Assembly (NCBI GenBank): GCA_028753945.1
Contig: JAPNXP010000009.1
Span: forward strand, 4,960,001 to 5,024,000
Length of the DNA: 64,000 bases
Source: Hexactinellida sp. DTS-2022
Lineage: Eukaryota > Porifera > Hexactinellida
Direction of reading: 5' to 3'
In this document: positions 22,275 through 33,713 of the stretch, one piece after another
Numbering within the stretch: the stretch's first letter is position 1
Layout of the letters: each line of letters starts with the position of its first letter
Translations under genes and position numbers: made by a program
The notes under the pieces: generated by a model
Databases searched by the model: none
What the model was told of the DNA's origin: nothing
The model's input: only the letters and a program-made list of their open reading frames with translations

Positions 22275-23576
22275 GTGTGCTGCGCTTCTTCCCAAGATGT
22301 ACGCGCCCTTTATAGCTCAGAGAAGGAGAGTCTTGCAAAATTAGCCCCGCGGTTGACATTTAAATCATGTTATCCTTCTGTATTGGAATGCCAGAATGTA
22401 AAATTAGTCCTGAAAGTAATACATGAGTCCACGATCTCTTCTCTAGCTCTCCAAAATGATCAACGTTGCAGTGAGTTGAAAACAAACACCTCTAGTTTCG
22501 TCAAATTCTACTCACATTATGGAACATGTTTAATGTAAATGTTCCATATAAGCATATTCGTTTAAATGATTCTTCATGTCGCCCTTTCACAGTTAATGAC
22601 GAACGCTTTATCTTTTTAACCAGGATAGTAAATTGACTAGAGACTTGGGGATCACACTCTTTGAAGGATGGCAAATTGAGAAAGCAAACTTTACAAGCTT
22701 AAGACACGCGTGCATTGTACTCCTTTAAATAGTTAATTATCTAACTGGACAGTGTGGATATGCTTACATTTTAACACGTTTCTTCGGGACAGATCCACTA
22801 GTGCACCATATCGGACGTTATTGGATGATATCTGGATCAAATTACCATGTTTCGTACCTTCAAATTTTAGAAGCTGAACGTCGTTTGAAGATCTCCAATC
22901 TATTAACTCTATTTTCTAATACCAACATTCAACCATCCAGCCAGATTTCTATGAAGGAATTTATTCAGTCTTTCTCTGCCATTTATATCGTACATACGAT
23001 ACAGAAATTGACATTGATCCTTTTCTTGATGCTCTATCAGATGTATCAGCCATTGAGTGCGATATCCCAACACTCCAGTCACTAGCTTTTATTGCTGGGT
23101 ATGCTGCCTACCAATACCTTAAGCATTCTTCACCGTGCTTAATATGCCGAGATCTTTTAATTATCGACAAGGATATTATAGTAGATGAATCCTTCGAATT
23201 CCGGTAGAAGCTACTGCAGCTTTCTGATCGTGGTGGTCTAAAATATCCTTCAGAGCTTGCATTGGAATCTTTAATTATTGTTTGGAAGATTCTAACTATA
23301 ATCCAAAGTAGTAGTGAACCTATGTCCCTGTTGATAGAAGGTCAAACTAGAAAGATTTTAGTAACACTTGCTTTTGTCTCCCTAACTGGTCTTGATAGTG
23401 GTTTTGAAGGTTGGAGAACTACTTGTCCTTCTTGTAATATGAAAGGTTCAACCATTCTATCAAGTCTCGTTCGGAGTGGAGTAAATTGTCTATTTGAAAA
23501 TCTTGTCAAGAATTACAATTCGAGCCTTACTTTAAAGGGATTAGAAAAGCTGAAATTGAAAAAGTTCGATTCATGA
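22275..23576 (+). pseudogene. P/THAP9-like transposase remnant, copy 2
   Basis: The plus strand reads in order: QDVRALYSSEKESLAKLAPR, then ERFIFLTRIVN, then DPLVHHIGRYWMISGSNYH and YLQILEAERRLKISN, then LAFIAGYAAYQYLKHSSPCL ICRDLLIIDKD, then LSDRGGLKYPSELALES, then CPSCNMKGST...VNCLFENL and the basic end KLKLKKFDS. This is the C-terminal half of a P-element/THAP9-type transposase, including the GYxAY motif, the CLIC and CPSC pairs and RGGLKYPS. Frames change about five times and there are in-frame stops. Best preserved of the copies. Confidence 0.75.
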
Positions 23577-23579
23577 TTA

Positions 23580-23974
23580 TTTAGATACGAGTTAGTTGTC
23601 TTATGTGAAGTAAGTATATCTACCAGAGTAAATAGAGGTTTTCGAGTAGTTTATTGTGTTGTGTATGTTATGTGACTGTATTCAAACTAACAAAGTAACA
23701 AGATTAATGGTATAATGAGAGTATACGTATTACTTTATTACAGTTGCTATTTATTGAGGTAGCTTTTTTTAAGCAGTAAGTCACTATTTTTGATCTACAA
23801 ATGCAATACCATAATTTTCGTTTCCCGGAAGCGACCGCATCCCTGGCCCAGATATCATATTTTACTGTGAGGCCTTATGTATAGTAGGCTATGTATATAC
23901 ATATTAATTATTATATTAATCACATTTCCACACCTTTTTCTCAAATTTTCAAAATCATGCTAGAGACACAGTAT
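23580..23974. other. No recognisable feature
   Basis: An AT-rich spacer between the P-like remnant and the next hAT end. Confidence 0.4.
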
Positions 23975-24133
23975 CAGTGCTCGACAAAATGAAATTTTGA
24001 TGGTGGCTAATTAAGCCACCACCCCACTTTTTCTGGTGGCTAAAGAACAAACAACTGCCGCTTTAATAAACCACTGATGACTTAATTCTTACACATTAGC
24101 GTAACTTATAAGATCAGGAACAGTATCGGCTTA
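23975..24133. mobile_element. Partial CAGTGCTCGACAAA-family hAT MITE
   Basis: The left end and about 120 bp inward match the left side of 13728-14027 nearly base for base. It then breaks off into another MITE; no right end is seen. Confidence 0.8.
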
Positions 24134-24262
24134 CAGAGTGCATTGCCGGCGCCACGTATTATGAGGTGTGGGTGTAGTGTGTGTCACTATACAAGGACCG
24201 CTTCATTTCCTTGAGGCAGTGGGTGTCCGGACACCCCCGGTGGCGCCGGCCCTGGCTCAGTG
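24134..24262. mobile_element. Small MITE, 'gccggcgccac' ends
   Basis: gcattgccggcgccacg on the left and (inverted) cagggccggcgccaccgg on the right share the GCCGGCGCCAC core. About 130 bp, low confidence on edges. Confidence 0.45.
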
Positions 24263-25055
24263 AGTATACAAAAATTATCAAAGAAATTGCAACCACTTTT
24301 AAACACCCAGAGCATCATGTCATCCTTCAAATGGATGAAGTACATATTCGTATCGATGCAGCTATAAGGGAGGAAGAGTAATTCGGTCCATTGATAACCC
24401 TGAAGATCCATCCAGGACAGTTTTTTCAATAATGATTTCAAGTTTAGCCTCTATATTTTCCACAATTGTACGGTTAATCCCTTTGGGCTCTTCTTCAGCA
24501 GAAAAATTATATCCAATTATCAAGTCAACTATTTATGATATCGAAGCTTGCGATCTGTTTGTTGAAGCTCTCTGTACAGATAATTACCCACTAAATGTTC
24601 GTTTATTTATACAATTGTTCTCAGTAGATAATACACTTGTGCCAAAAGTAACGCATCCATGCAACACAGAAAGAAGTCTAATATTGTTTTTTTGATATCG
24701 TTCATAACATTAAGTGCATCCGTAATAATTGGTTAAATCTCAAGGATTATGAAAGGACATTTATTTTTCCGAAATTCGAAGAGTGTCTATTGGAAGGAGG
24801 AAAGTGTATCAATTCTATTCAATCTAATAAAACTCTTTATCTCAGTCTCCACAGCCAACATTTCAACTAGGCATTCACTTCCAAGTCACTCTATCCAGAA
24901 CTGTGTTACGCACCTTTCCGAGTTATTCGAAATTTATTCAAATCTGATGTGTAATATCTTGAAAAGACCGCCTAGATTAACAGCTAAAGCGTGTTGGCCA
25001 TCAACTTTAGAAAGACAAAATGTTAGTTTTGCTCTTTGTGTTCTTTCCAGGGGGG
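24263..25055 (+). pseudogene. P/THAP9-like transposase remnant, copy 4 (catalytic middle part)
   Basis: The plus strand reads IIKEIATTFKHPEHHVILQM DEVHIRIDAAI, then FSIMISSLASIFSTIVRLIP, AEKLYPIIKSTIYDIEACDL, CTDNYPLNVRLFIQ, then 'DIVHNIKCIRNNWLNLKDYE' in a shifted frame, and near 24965 'LTAKACWPSTLERQNVSFAL'. 'DEVHI', 'DNYPLN' and 'FD.VHxxKCIRNNWLN' are the P-element/THAP9 RNase H-like core. The piece covers the part missing from copies 1-3 and overlaps copy 2 only at its end. It carries stops and at least two frame changes. Confidence 0.75.
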
Positions 25056-26360
25056 GGGGTCAATCGACAGATACTTGAGTCAATGGCCTATAGCCAGGTA
25101 GTGGGTCCCATTTAAAAAATATTTCATGAAGTACCTTGTACTTCATGGAGCAGCATGGAGAGTACTTTAACTATACAAATGCTGAAAAGTGCATGCTCAT
25201 TTTTATTATAAACCTGACTAAATAACGAAAATACAGTGTAGAACCTGCTTTATCCGATATAAAAAGGATAAAAATGTGTCGGATTAGGATGAATTCCGGA
25301 TTATTTCGGGTCATATTACGCCTGTTTATTTACATTGTTGAGATATAATATTATCTCATAGTATTTAAATGCAGTCAATCAGATTTACTATGTATTTTTG
25401 AAATATTTGAATGTATATTCATAAAACTGTATAATATTTATTCCCTCTCTCTATTTACCAATAACTATATTTATAAATCATTTGCAAATCACTGTGTTTC
25501 TTTTAATTTAGTGTATTTCTGTATTTAATCAATAATAATCAGTAATAATTGAAGTTTGTTTAATCATTGTCTAAGTCTCTAAGTAGAATCATGAGTACAT
25601 GCAACAACTAACGAACTATATTAATAAATTCACAGTAAATGTTGATATGTCACTTGCACTTGGTGCTAAGGTTCCCGAATGAAATTAACTTCTAATCAAT
25701 AATATGGTCACAAGCAACAACTCCGGAGTGTCACTTGTGGCCACTACTTTAGGGGTGTAGGGGTCCAAAAGCAAGAAATTCGGGAATTACTTGGTACTTC
25801 GTGAGGGGGGGTGGTGGGTATGCCCTAAAATATTTTTTCCCCATGAAGTCACCTATGGGTTAGTTTTCGTAAGATTGTCCCCCCCCCCCTGTTCTTTCAT
25901 GAAACAATATCCGCTGGGCTATTATCTTGGAAAATGGAGAATAAGATCGTAAACATTAATCAAACGGTCGAATTTCTCAATCTAATAATCAGGTTTGGAA
26001 AAATTCAATGTCAATTGGGTTAGGAAAAGATATTCGGTTAAACGATGATTATTTAGCTCCTATTTATACAGGTGAATTCCATTTGGGATTTTTAAGAAAT
26101 GCGGTCTCTTGGTTGGATAGCTGGATACATCTGCCATTTGCACATGACAATTGAACACCACAAACTTCACTAGCTTTCGACATACCTGTGAAGCATTACC
26201 AATGCTTGTTAAACGACTTACTGAGCACTGTGGATACCAGTATCTTCTAACTTCAAGAATCCAAAATGATGCGTTAGAACACCACTTTTGGTCTGTATAG
26301 GCAAATGTCTGGGTCTCATTATCAGATATCATTTACTCAAAGAAAAACACAACCAACACA
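25056..26360. other. No gene; one pogo-like end and poly-G or poly-C tracts
   Basis: acagtgtagaacctgcttta at 25235 resembles a pogo-type end; 'ttatccgat' and 'cggattatttcgg' words follow. G or C runs lie at 25050, 25805 and 25878. From about 26080 the plus strand may hold decayed sequence leading into the MULE. Confidence 0.4.
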
Positions 26361-26371
26361 ACCAAAAGTAC

Positions 26372-27830
26372 CATTAACGCCTAGTGAATTCGTCGATATG
26401 TTGCCTACTACTAGTTTGGTGTTCATTTCAAATTTTCTGTGAGAATCGGAGAACAGACTGGGTAGTGTTTTTTCAAATGAGATTAAGACTATACTCCCAG
26501 ACATAGGCGTAAAGTTTGCCAATGTGGGGGGGGCCGGCCCCCCCCAATAGTTGAAGATGGGGGGGGCCCCCCCCCCCCACTTAGTAAGCTAGGAAATATA
26601 GTCCGAAGTGTTTTTTGAAATAATGATTCAAACAGTCTAATATTGTTAATACAGTAGATGTCGGATATAAGCACCTCGTCGGGAACTGCTTTGAATGTGC
26701 TTATAACCGACATGTTCTTATAACCAACATAAATTATATAGGGGTACCGTTGGTTTAGTAGTACGTATTGACCAATATTCTATTGTTGAGAAATAAATCA
26801 AATATATCTAGTATTGCATTGGAAATACTGAAGTTATAAATTTGTGGGAGAAGGTAGCACGTTTTTTGAGGTAGAGATTGCCCCCCCCCAGTTTGTAAAA
26901 ATACCCCCAAAACTTTACGCCTATGCTCCCAGAGATCACAAATTTACAGTTTGATGGAACTTTTCAAACGGTTCCAGTTCAATTATATCAATTATGGACG
27001 ATATTTAATGCTGTTGATGGACATACTCTTCCTGCTATCCACTCTTTGTTGTCGGCCAAGACACAGGAATTGTACAAAGCAATTTTAGAAAATATTGTTG
27101 TTCACATACCTCAAATAAAGCCCGCAGCTTCTATATCTGATTGGGAATCGGCACCTCGCAAAGCAATTAGAGAAGTATTTCCTGGAGTTAGTGTTTACGG
27201 CTGTTGGTTTCATTATACTCACCGCATTTGGGAAAACCCCAAAAACTAGGTCTAAGTCATGGTTTCAAGAATAATCCTGAGATAACCAGATTTATACGAC
27301 AAATAATGGCCATACCATTTTTTCCTGCATCTCTATCCAACGTACACATTGATTTCTAAACAAACTTTAGAAATTAAGTAACAGAGAAGTTAACAAAACT
27401 GAAGAATTATGTCAGAAAACATTGGCTGGTTCAAAAACCCTCGAAGAACTGTCAGTTTACAACTTGAATATAGCTACCAATAATGGTGCAGAGAGCTATC
27501 ATTCGAAATTGAAAGCAATAATAAAGACCAGACATCCAAGAATATGGACTTTCATGTCCTACATAAACGAATTAATTCTTGATGTAGACAATGACATCGG
27601 GCCAGTACGATCAGGAAAATTTCTAGGGCTAGAAGAACAACAACTATTATAAATGAAGGACATAGAGCGCTCCTTAAACACAAACTTAGTAATGGAGAGT
27701 TACACCATGGGAGTCCCTGCAATCTATCAGTCATACAGTTGCTGCATGTCTACTATACAACATGGTGAATTAAGCGATTCAGAAGATTCAGAAGATTATT
27801 TCGGAGAGCACAACACCAATACACCTTAAC
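26372..27830 (+). pseudogene. MULE (Mutator-like) transposase remnant
   Basis: The plus strand reads LTPSEFVDMLPTTSLVF and GSVFSNEIKTIL, is interrupted by a 424-bp MITE, and resumes PEITNLQFDGTFQTVP, LYQLWTIFNAVDGHTLPAIH, then DWESAPRKAIREVFPGVSVYG CWFHYTHRIWE, then ELSVYNLNIATNNGAESYH and IIKTRHPRIWTFMSYINEL, ending in an acidic tail (DSEDSEDYFGEH). 'FDGTF', 'D.E.A...A....FP......GC.FH' and 'TNN.AE.YH' are the MULE catalytic signature. Frame changes lie near 27250 and 27415, so it is inactive apart from the insertion. Subterminal repeats probably belonging to it lie at 28340-28500. Confidence 0.82.
26502..26925. mobile_element. MITE with CATAGGCGTAAAGTTT ends, perfect 8-bp duplication
   Basis: The inverted ends CATAGGCGTAAAGTTT are flanked by ctcccaga at 26494-26501 and 26926-26933. 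It cuts the MULE reading frame. The interior has long G and C runs and a pogo-like end at 26652 (acagtagatgtcggatataa). Confidence 0.9.
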
Positions 27831-27846
27831 ATTTATGTGTTGTATG

Positions 27847-28031
27847 CAGGGCAGGATTTACCCTTGAGTGGCCTGAAAGCTGAAACACACAAGTGGCCCG
27901 AACATGATCGACATTGGTCGGTAGTGGTCCTGTAGTGGCCCATTGGTCCTGTAGTGTCCTGTAGTGGCCCATTGGTCCTGTAGTGGCCCGAAGGCTATAG
28001 CCTACTTAGCCTAATGGTAAATCCGGCCCTG
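27847..28031. mobile_element. hAT MITE, 'gtagtggccc' theme, perfect 8-bp duplication
   Basis: The ends CAGGGCAGGATTTACC and (inverted) CAGGGCCGGATTTACC are flanked by gttgtatg on both sides (27839-27846, 28032-28039). 'ggtcctgtagtggcccatt' repeats inside. Confidence 0.92.
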
Positions 28032-28339
28032 GTTGTATGTCTTTCGCCTAGAAATACAACATGGATTTTCATGCCAGTACACATCCAAGTTTTTTCGACT
28101 TATTCAGTCAACAAGTGATCGAACTTGAGTCACGATGTCCTACTTCCCGTGCCATTATAGAGAGCCGGTTCGAAATATTTACTGATTAATTATTCTTTAA
28201 TATTGTTTTTTTCATATACATCACCTGTGTTCACACGTATATCTTATACTACATGCATTATTCTTATATGTTAGTACAAAATTGAAATATATTTGAAGAC
28301 GCGTCTAGTTCTCCACTTAGGTTTTCCCGTATTCTGCAT

Positions 28340-28500
28340 ATTGCAAAGATATAAGAAATTCGAACAAATGACAATATTCTATAAGAAATTCGGACAAATG
28401 ATATTATTCTAAAAGTCGATTCGGACAAATGACAATATTCCAAATTTTGAAATTTCGGACAAATTACTACTTAGAAATCCGGACAAATGCATGCGCCTCT
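28340..28500 (+). repeat. Array of 'ttcggacaaatgacaatatt' units
   Basis: Five diverged units of about 33 bp. The same word forms a second array at 42828-42955. Both lie beside other transposon sequence and may be subterminal repeats. Confidence 0.65.
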
Positions 28501-28504
28501 TTAG

Positions 28505-29095
28505 AAAATATTGGTTTGTAGCGCTTAACCTATCCCTGGTCCAAATTTTTAGTGGCCACCATTATCTTAGTGTATAGAATGCAATGGCTGGAGATTTTTA
28601 CTGTGCCCACTATAGTATAGTATAGTGGCCCAGTTATAATCTTATTCTTACTGCCTTTGTATATTTTTTAGTTTATCCGTGTCCCCTCCACAGAAAATAT
28701 TTTAATAACTAAGAACTGAAATTTTCAGGTTAGGTGTCTCATGGGTTAGAAATGTGCACCTAGGGTCACGATTTTTATTAAATTTTTGGACACATTTTAC
28801 ACCTATTTAATGTCACAATAGGAACAATAAATAGTGCCGTAATATTTAATTTATATTATGTATTCGATAGAGAATTTCATTCTACACCTTTTCACAGTGC
28901 ACGCATTTTTAATTTGGGTTTCGTTAGTGCCACAATAGAGTTGCAAATTTCCTTTGTTTACTAATACGTCTGTTCAATTGAAAGTGTTAAATCTAATTCT
29001 ATTGTTTCAACTTGTGATAATTCTATTGATTCAAGTTGTGAGATCGAGTAGCCTTCTATTTTCTAATTGAAAACTAAGATTCTACATTCCATGAC
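28505..29095. other. No gene; AT-rich spacer
   Basis: The motif taacc(t/a)atccctggtcc...ttagtg at about 28531-28570 recurs at 32048-32085. Nothing else is identified. Confidence 0.35.
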
Positions 29096-29099
29096 ATCG

Positions 29100-30580
29100 A
29101 CAGGTCGCGTTTTGTCGATTTTGGGTTTTCAGCAAACACATCGGCGAATTCGTTAACAAGGGAGCTTAGTCGTCCTTTTGCTTCTTCGGGTAGATCCGGG
29201 TTGATAGAAACCTCTTCTTGCGCCCCTCTACCGTATTCTCGGGTTGCCGAAACATTCCGTGCCCTTGTGAGTCGTGATGGCTCTCAAGGGCCGCAACTGC
29301 CGAACGTGACAGGGCGTCTCCGCCTTCGAGAACTGCCCGGTTGTCCTTCCAGACCGTGCCCAATCGCACTCGATGAGTGTCCATGTTAAATTCTGTGGAT
29401 CCGAATTTATTGAGTAGATCCCTCCCTAGAATACGGGTTTTGATGCTGTCACGCAATACCCCAAAAGTATGACGGGTAACTTGATTGTCTCCTATATCAA
29501 TTTCCAATGTGATATTCCCAATTAGTTCCACTAGATTTGGTCCAACACCATAAACCATGCCTACTCGCCTGTTGATCTGATTTTCCAGACCCAAGTCCCG
29601 AATAGTTCCCAGGCCATAAATCGATGGTCCGGCGCCAGAGTCTAAGATCATCTCCACAGTCGTATTAGCTACCTTTACTGGCAATAAGACTGACAATTCA
29701 GAGCCACGGGCCATTACTTGCATTATGCTGTTCCTGGGCACCACTTTTTCTCATAGGACAATCGCTGTGGAATGTCCTCGGTTCCCACAAACTGGGCAGC
29801 ACTTCTTGGTGCTGAAACGCCATTGGTGATCCTCTCCGCAGATATAGCATGCTGACTTGTGTCTAGGTGGTTGTGCATTGCCTCTATGCCAGCGCCCTCT
29901 CTGCTGGGTGTATGCTATTGATCTCTCAAACGGTTCTAGCCCGTCTTTATCCGTCTCGGATGTGTCAGCATCGCCGGTATCTGATAAGGAGGCCACTTTT
30001 ATGATCCGCTCGAAATCGCGGCATCCCATTTCCAGCGCATGACCCCGATCGTTCAACTCTCGTTTTATGTCTGTAAGTAGCTTACGGCTAGCAGCGCTCT
30101 CTAATTCGCCATCGACCTCTACAACAGTCCCTTTAATTCTTGCTTCTATTTCGCGTGGTAGTTGAGATGCCACCAGCGATGCCACGAATTTAAAATCTAC
30201 CCCGGCTTCGGACGCCAGATGTTCGGCTGTAAGAAAGAAGTGGTCTATAAATTCGCCTGGCTTCCAACTGAGTCTGCACAGCAACTGTCTCGAGCTGTAC
30301 TGGTCTACTGGAGGGTCGAGAGTGGCAGAAAGGGCGTCTAGTGCCACCTTCAGTGTTGTAGCGGTCTTCATCACTTCGCGGACACATTCGCGGTCTTCGA
30401 AAGATCGATTCATGTATGCGGGAAGAATCTGGACGACCGTACTCTCGCCTTCCTCCTGGGTTCGGGAAGTTCCTGTACTTGCTTCGAACAAGATACGCCA
30501 GTTCGCGATTCGCTCGCTTTCTCCCAAAGGGGAAATTATAGGCTGTTGATTAGTCGCCATCTGGATCAGAGTAAATTTGG
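29100..30580 (-). mobile_element. LTR retrotransposon fossil, gag and protease part (Ty3/gypsy-like)
   Basis: Fragment of an LTR retrotransposon on the minus strand. The gag-like part (about 29751-30560) ends in a cysteine/histidine knuckle region. It is followed by a retropepsin-like protease part (about 29166-29744) with the DSGA active-site motif, then what looks like the very start of the polymerase region. Reverse transcriptase, RNase H, integrase and a pair of LTRs are not seen, so the element is broken, with most of it lost. Base composition is more GC-rich and regular than its surroundings, which suggests a fairly recent arrival. Ty3/gypsy is the best guess at family. Confidence 0.75.
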
Positions 30581-30589
30581 TTATTATGT

Positions 30590-31060
30590 TGAGACGCAGG
30601 CTCGAACTAAGAGATTATAATATAATAACCAAATTAAGATACGGCTACAATAATTCCACAAGCAATAGTTTGTCCTATAAATAAGTAAGTATAGTTGGTG
30701 AAGTCTTACGGTGGCTAACACCATGGGTGGTACTACACTGGGAGGTAACTATGTAAGTAATGCTGAGCCCTAACACCAAGATTGCCAACCCATTAAGAAT
30801 AACCCAATTAAGTTGAAACCATTTGAACGAAGGTGTTTTTATAAAAACCTAACTGGTTCTTTGTGAATTATATATTATCCGAAGATTTTTAATCGGTCCC
30901 AACGAGTTCGGATAATCGAGGTTGTACTGCATAAACATTAGGTATCTCAGCTTTTTAGATATGAAAATTAATGGAAAATCGTTATTAGAAATATTTTATC
31001 TCGCCCCCCAGATTTTTCTGATTTTAAGATAAATTGTACCCCCATGTGGGATCCAGGCCC
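30590..31060. other. Spacer; pogo-type end near 30905-30929
   Basis: cggataatcgaggttgtact is, inverted, like the pogo end at 20461. No gene. Confidence 0.35.
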
Positions 31061-31068
31061 CACTGTGA

Positions 31069-31598
31069 TTACTTTCTGAATCGAATCCCGCATGGGCTAC
31101 CCAACCCCAGCACGCCCCTGAGAAACTTATCTACTGTTTTTTCGTTATTAGCTAAGCTCTGAGTGTAGGCAGTTTCCTTCATCAATCGTTCCTTGTAATC
31201 TTTTGAAAGTCTCTTCGGTTTTGAATTTGAATCAGATAGGTAGGAAGGACAGTTAGGAAATATGCTTGGAATCGCACCATTCTTTAGAGGCACTCTATCT
31301 CGGGGAACAGTCATAGTTCGCTGTCCATCAAAATATTGGTGTGATCTCTCGATGTCTCCTTCTCTGAAATGGTATATGCATACCTAAATATAAAAATGGA
31401 ATTGAGTATACGATATAAGGATATGAAATTCCAATTGAATACCTTCATATGTTTGTTGGCTTCATAATCCTTCCTTGGTCTAGGAATGTCTCTGAACCAA
31501 TGTTCGCGTAATCGCTCATCTTTGGGAAAATTGAAAATTGAAGTGGACATATCTTCGCCTAAATAGCTCGACCTGCAGCCTGGGACAAGACAGGACAT
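31069..31598 (-). CDS. THAP-domain protein, two exons
   Basis: Exon 1 (31598-31443, 52 codons) begins MSCLVPGCRSSYLGEDMS, then a GTATTC donor; exon 2 (31383-31069) begins VCIYHFREGDIE. The 59-bp intron (31384-31442) is GT-AG and in phase 0, giving 156 residues. Together they show the THAP zinc module: C-x4-C near the N-terminus, C-x2-H (CIYH) at the exon junction, and a terminal AIPSIFP, the AVPTIF-type box. A longer upstream frame exists, but the Met at 31598 fits the family. The tail (KRLSKDYKERLMKETAYTQS) is basic and probably helical. The last 17 or so residues come from a hAT-like MITE end at 31120. It could be a host DNA-binding gene or the leading exons of a P-like transposase. Confidence 0.72.
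31075..31120 (-). mobile_element. hAT-type end inside THAP exon 2
   Basis: On the minus strand CAGGGGCGTGCTGGGG starts at 31120. The coding frame continues into it for 17 codons before its stop. The other end is not located. Confidence 0.4.
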
Positions 31599-31599
31599 C

Positions 31600-32240
31600 C
31601 GAATAGTCAAAATAAGTGGTAGTAGGTGATGTAGGAAGTGCAAATTGAAAGCTGCATTGAAAAGTGAACTTCTATAGTATTCGTAAAATTTTGTATATAT
31701 AACAATTATGGGTGGGTATAAATTTAATGAATTCAAAGGTGCAACTTGATTGATGGCGTTCTCTAAAAATAGACCTTATTTATTTGGCATTTACATCGTA
31801 CTATATACATATCATCTCTGGACGGATGCTTACTAAACTTATTATATCGTATTGGCATCAATTTCTGAAATATTTGTGGAATATTGGAAAGCTATAAAAA
31901 GTAAATGTGAGACATTAGAGGATGGATTCAGAAATAGTATATTCTAAGATGCTTTAAAAGGGTATAAGGGGTGGGGTTAATGAATCTCATATAAAGATTT
32001 CCAATTAGAAAAGAAGAAATTTGAAAAAACTATTTACTAAATCTAATTAACTAACCAATCCCTGGTCCGCCGCCATTGTCTTAGTGCACTGTATAGAATG
32101 CTATGCTTAAATATAATTTTTGTAATTTTTGTAATTTTTATAGATTCGTTTCTATTTTTTAAATTTTTGTGTATTTTTATTTTTATATTATTAATTATAT
32201 AAATTATTATATATAATATGATGTAATTCCAATATCGGTT
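31600..32240. other. 5' flank of the THAP gene; no gene
   Basis: Very AT-rich; contains the short repeat at 32048-32085 shared with 28531. Confidence 0.35.
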
Positions 32241-32247
32241 CATAATG

Positions 32248-32393
32248 CACGGGCGTCGTACGGCTCTGAAAACTCTCCGGCCAAACTGTTAAAGTGGTCC
32301 GGCCAAAACCGGACCCTCCTATATAATACAGTAGAATTAATGAAAACTGGTCCGGCCATGGTCGGACCAGCCGGACCGCATGCTACGCCTATG
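32248..32393. mobile_element. MITE, 'ggtccggcc' theme, 5-bp duplication
   Basis: The ends CACGGGCGTCGTACGG and (inverted) CATAGGCGTAGCATGCGG are flanked by taatg on both sides. 'ggtccggcc' words recur throughout. Eroded relatives with the same words lie at 34042-34172 and 52335-52430. Confidence 0.65.
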
Positions 32394-32689
32394 TAATGGT
32401 CCACTGTATGTTTTATATAGCATGATCCAGTATCATTAGCTGGAGGGCTATCCATTATTTGCTCCAAACTAGCCCCCATATATTTGTGTTTATTAATAAA
32501 TCCATCGAAAAAATGTAATGTCTCCACCCCAGGTTTTGTTAATATTTATTTTTGACTTGTTTATATACTCCCTTGTGTTGCGATATGTATGTGGGACTTT
32601 ATTCTGTATGAACTTCAGACAAATTTGGCTTAATAATCCCATTATGTTGTCAGTTATTATCTTGCTCATTCTATAGTTATAGCTAGTGC

Positions 32690-33713
32690 TTCCATGGCCT
32701 ACTTAATATACGGCCATATATGTCGCCGAGAAGGCCAAAAAAACAAATAGGCAAGATTCTAATTTTCATTCTAGGATAAACTATGCCTCCTATTGTTGTT
32801 ATTTGGGTTGTATATGGGGTATTCGACCATTGCGAGTCTATTAGAACCACTTTTGAGAATCTCTGATTTGTGGTTAAGCTATTTAGGCGCCATTTAATGT
32901 TGACGGTAACAATTTTTGTTAAATTGAAAAAAAATTCAAATATCATAAATTTCATTCTTTCTAATAATTTTATAATAGGAATACTAAAATAGGGATATAT
33001 TTAATACCCCAATGGCTACTAAATCACAAAATGGCGACATTCTAAATTTTTAAAAAGTTATTAAGTAACCACATGATAAAATGCAAGTATTATCCGAATT
33101 ACAACTTACTATTTTCGTCCATGAACCGTATATAATTGCTGGTTTATATATATTCATTCTCATTATATATTCGGAAAATGTATTCTAATTTACCGTATTT
33201 CCCCGAATAAGCGCCCCGGCGCTTATTGTTTTCGTGGGCCAAAATTATCCTGAAATTTTTGTGAAAAATCCAGAATATCATATTTAGGTGGGTTCTAATG
33301 GTTTCCACCAACAGTATACCTACTGAAGTTGCCAAAATCAATGGAATTAGATTACAGTGAACAACTAAGTATAAATTTTATCATACCAATGTCATTTTTA
33401 TTGCCCCGGCGGTATTCGGGGAAATACGGTATATTATCAAATTATTTTCATTTTTTTCTAGTTCTTTAGACTCGAATTGTATATTTTTGTATATTTGTGG
33501 TGTCATCAATAAATGGCGCCTAAATAGCTTAACCACAAATCTGAGATTCTCAAAAGTGGTTCTAATGGACTCGCAATGGTTGATTACCCATATACAACCC
33601 AAATAACAACAATAGGAGGCATAGTTTTTCCTTGAATGAAAATTAGAAACTGGCCTCTTTGTTTTATGGCCTTCTCGGCGACATATATAGCCGTATATTA
33701 AGTAGGCCATGGT
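32690..33713. mobile_element. Foldback element with roughly 210-bp inverted repeats
   Basis: The left arm (32690-32900) and right arm (33508-33713) are inverted copies, sharing for example ccatggcctacttaatatac and gcgccattta. A pogo-like MITE (33191-33431) sits in the interior. No transposase. Confidence 0.75.
33191..33431. mobile_element. Pogo-like MITE, CCGTATTTCCCCGAATA family, copy 2
   Basis: The ends TACCGTATTTCCCCGAATAA and (inverted) TACCGTATTTCCCCGAATAC stand at TA sites. The interior agrees with 21645-21903 in reverse. Confidence 0.85.

Noticed and set aside
26060-26332. 90-codon minus-strand frame with several cysteines
   Set aside because: It lies opposite the decayed start of the MULE and shows no family of its own.
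28531-32085. Short shared motif (atccctggtcc) as the LTR pair of the retrotransposon fragment
   Set aside because: The similarity covers only about 40 bp with gaps and lacks LTR-type ends.
32043-32243. Lys/Ile-rich minus frame
   Set aside because: Low-complexity AT-rich sequence.
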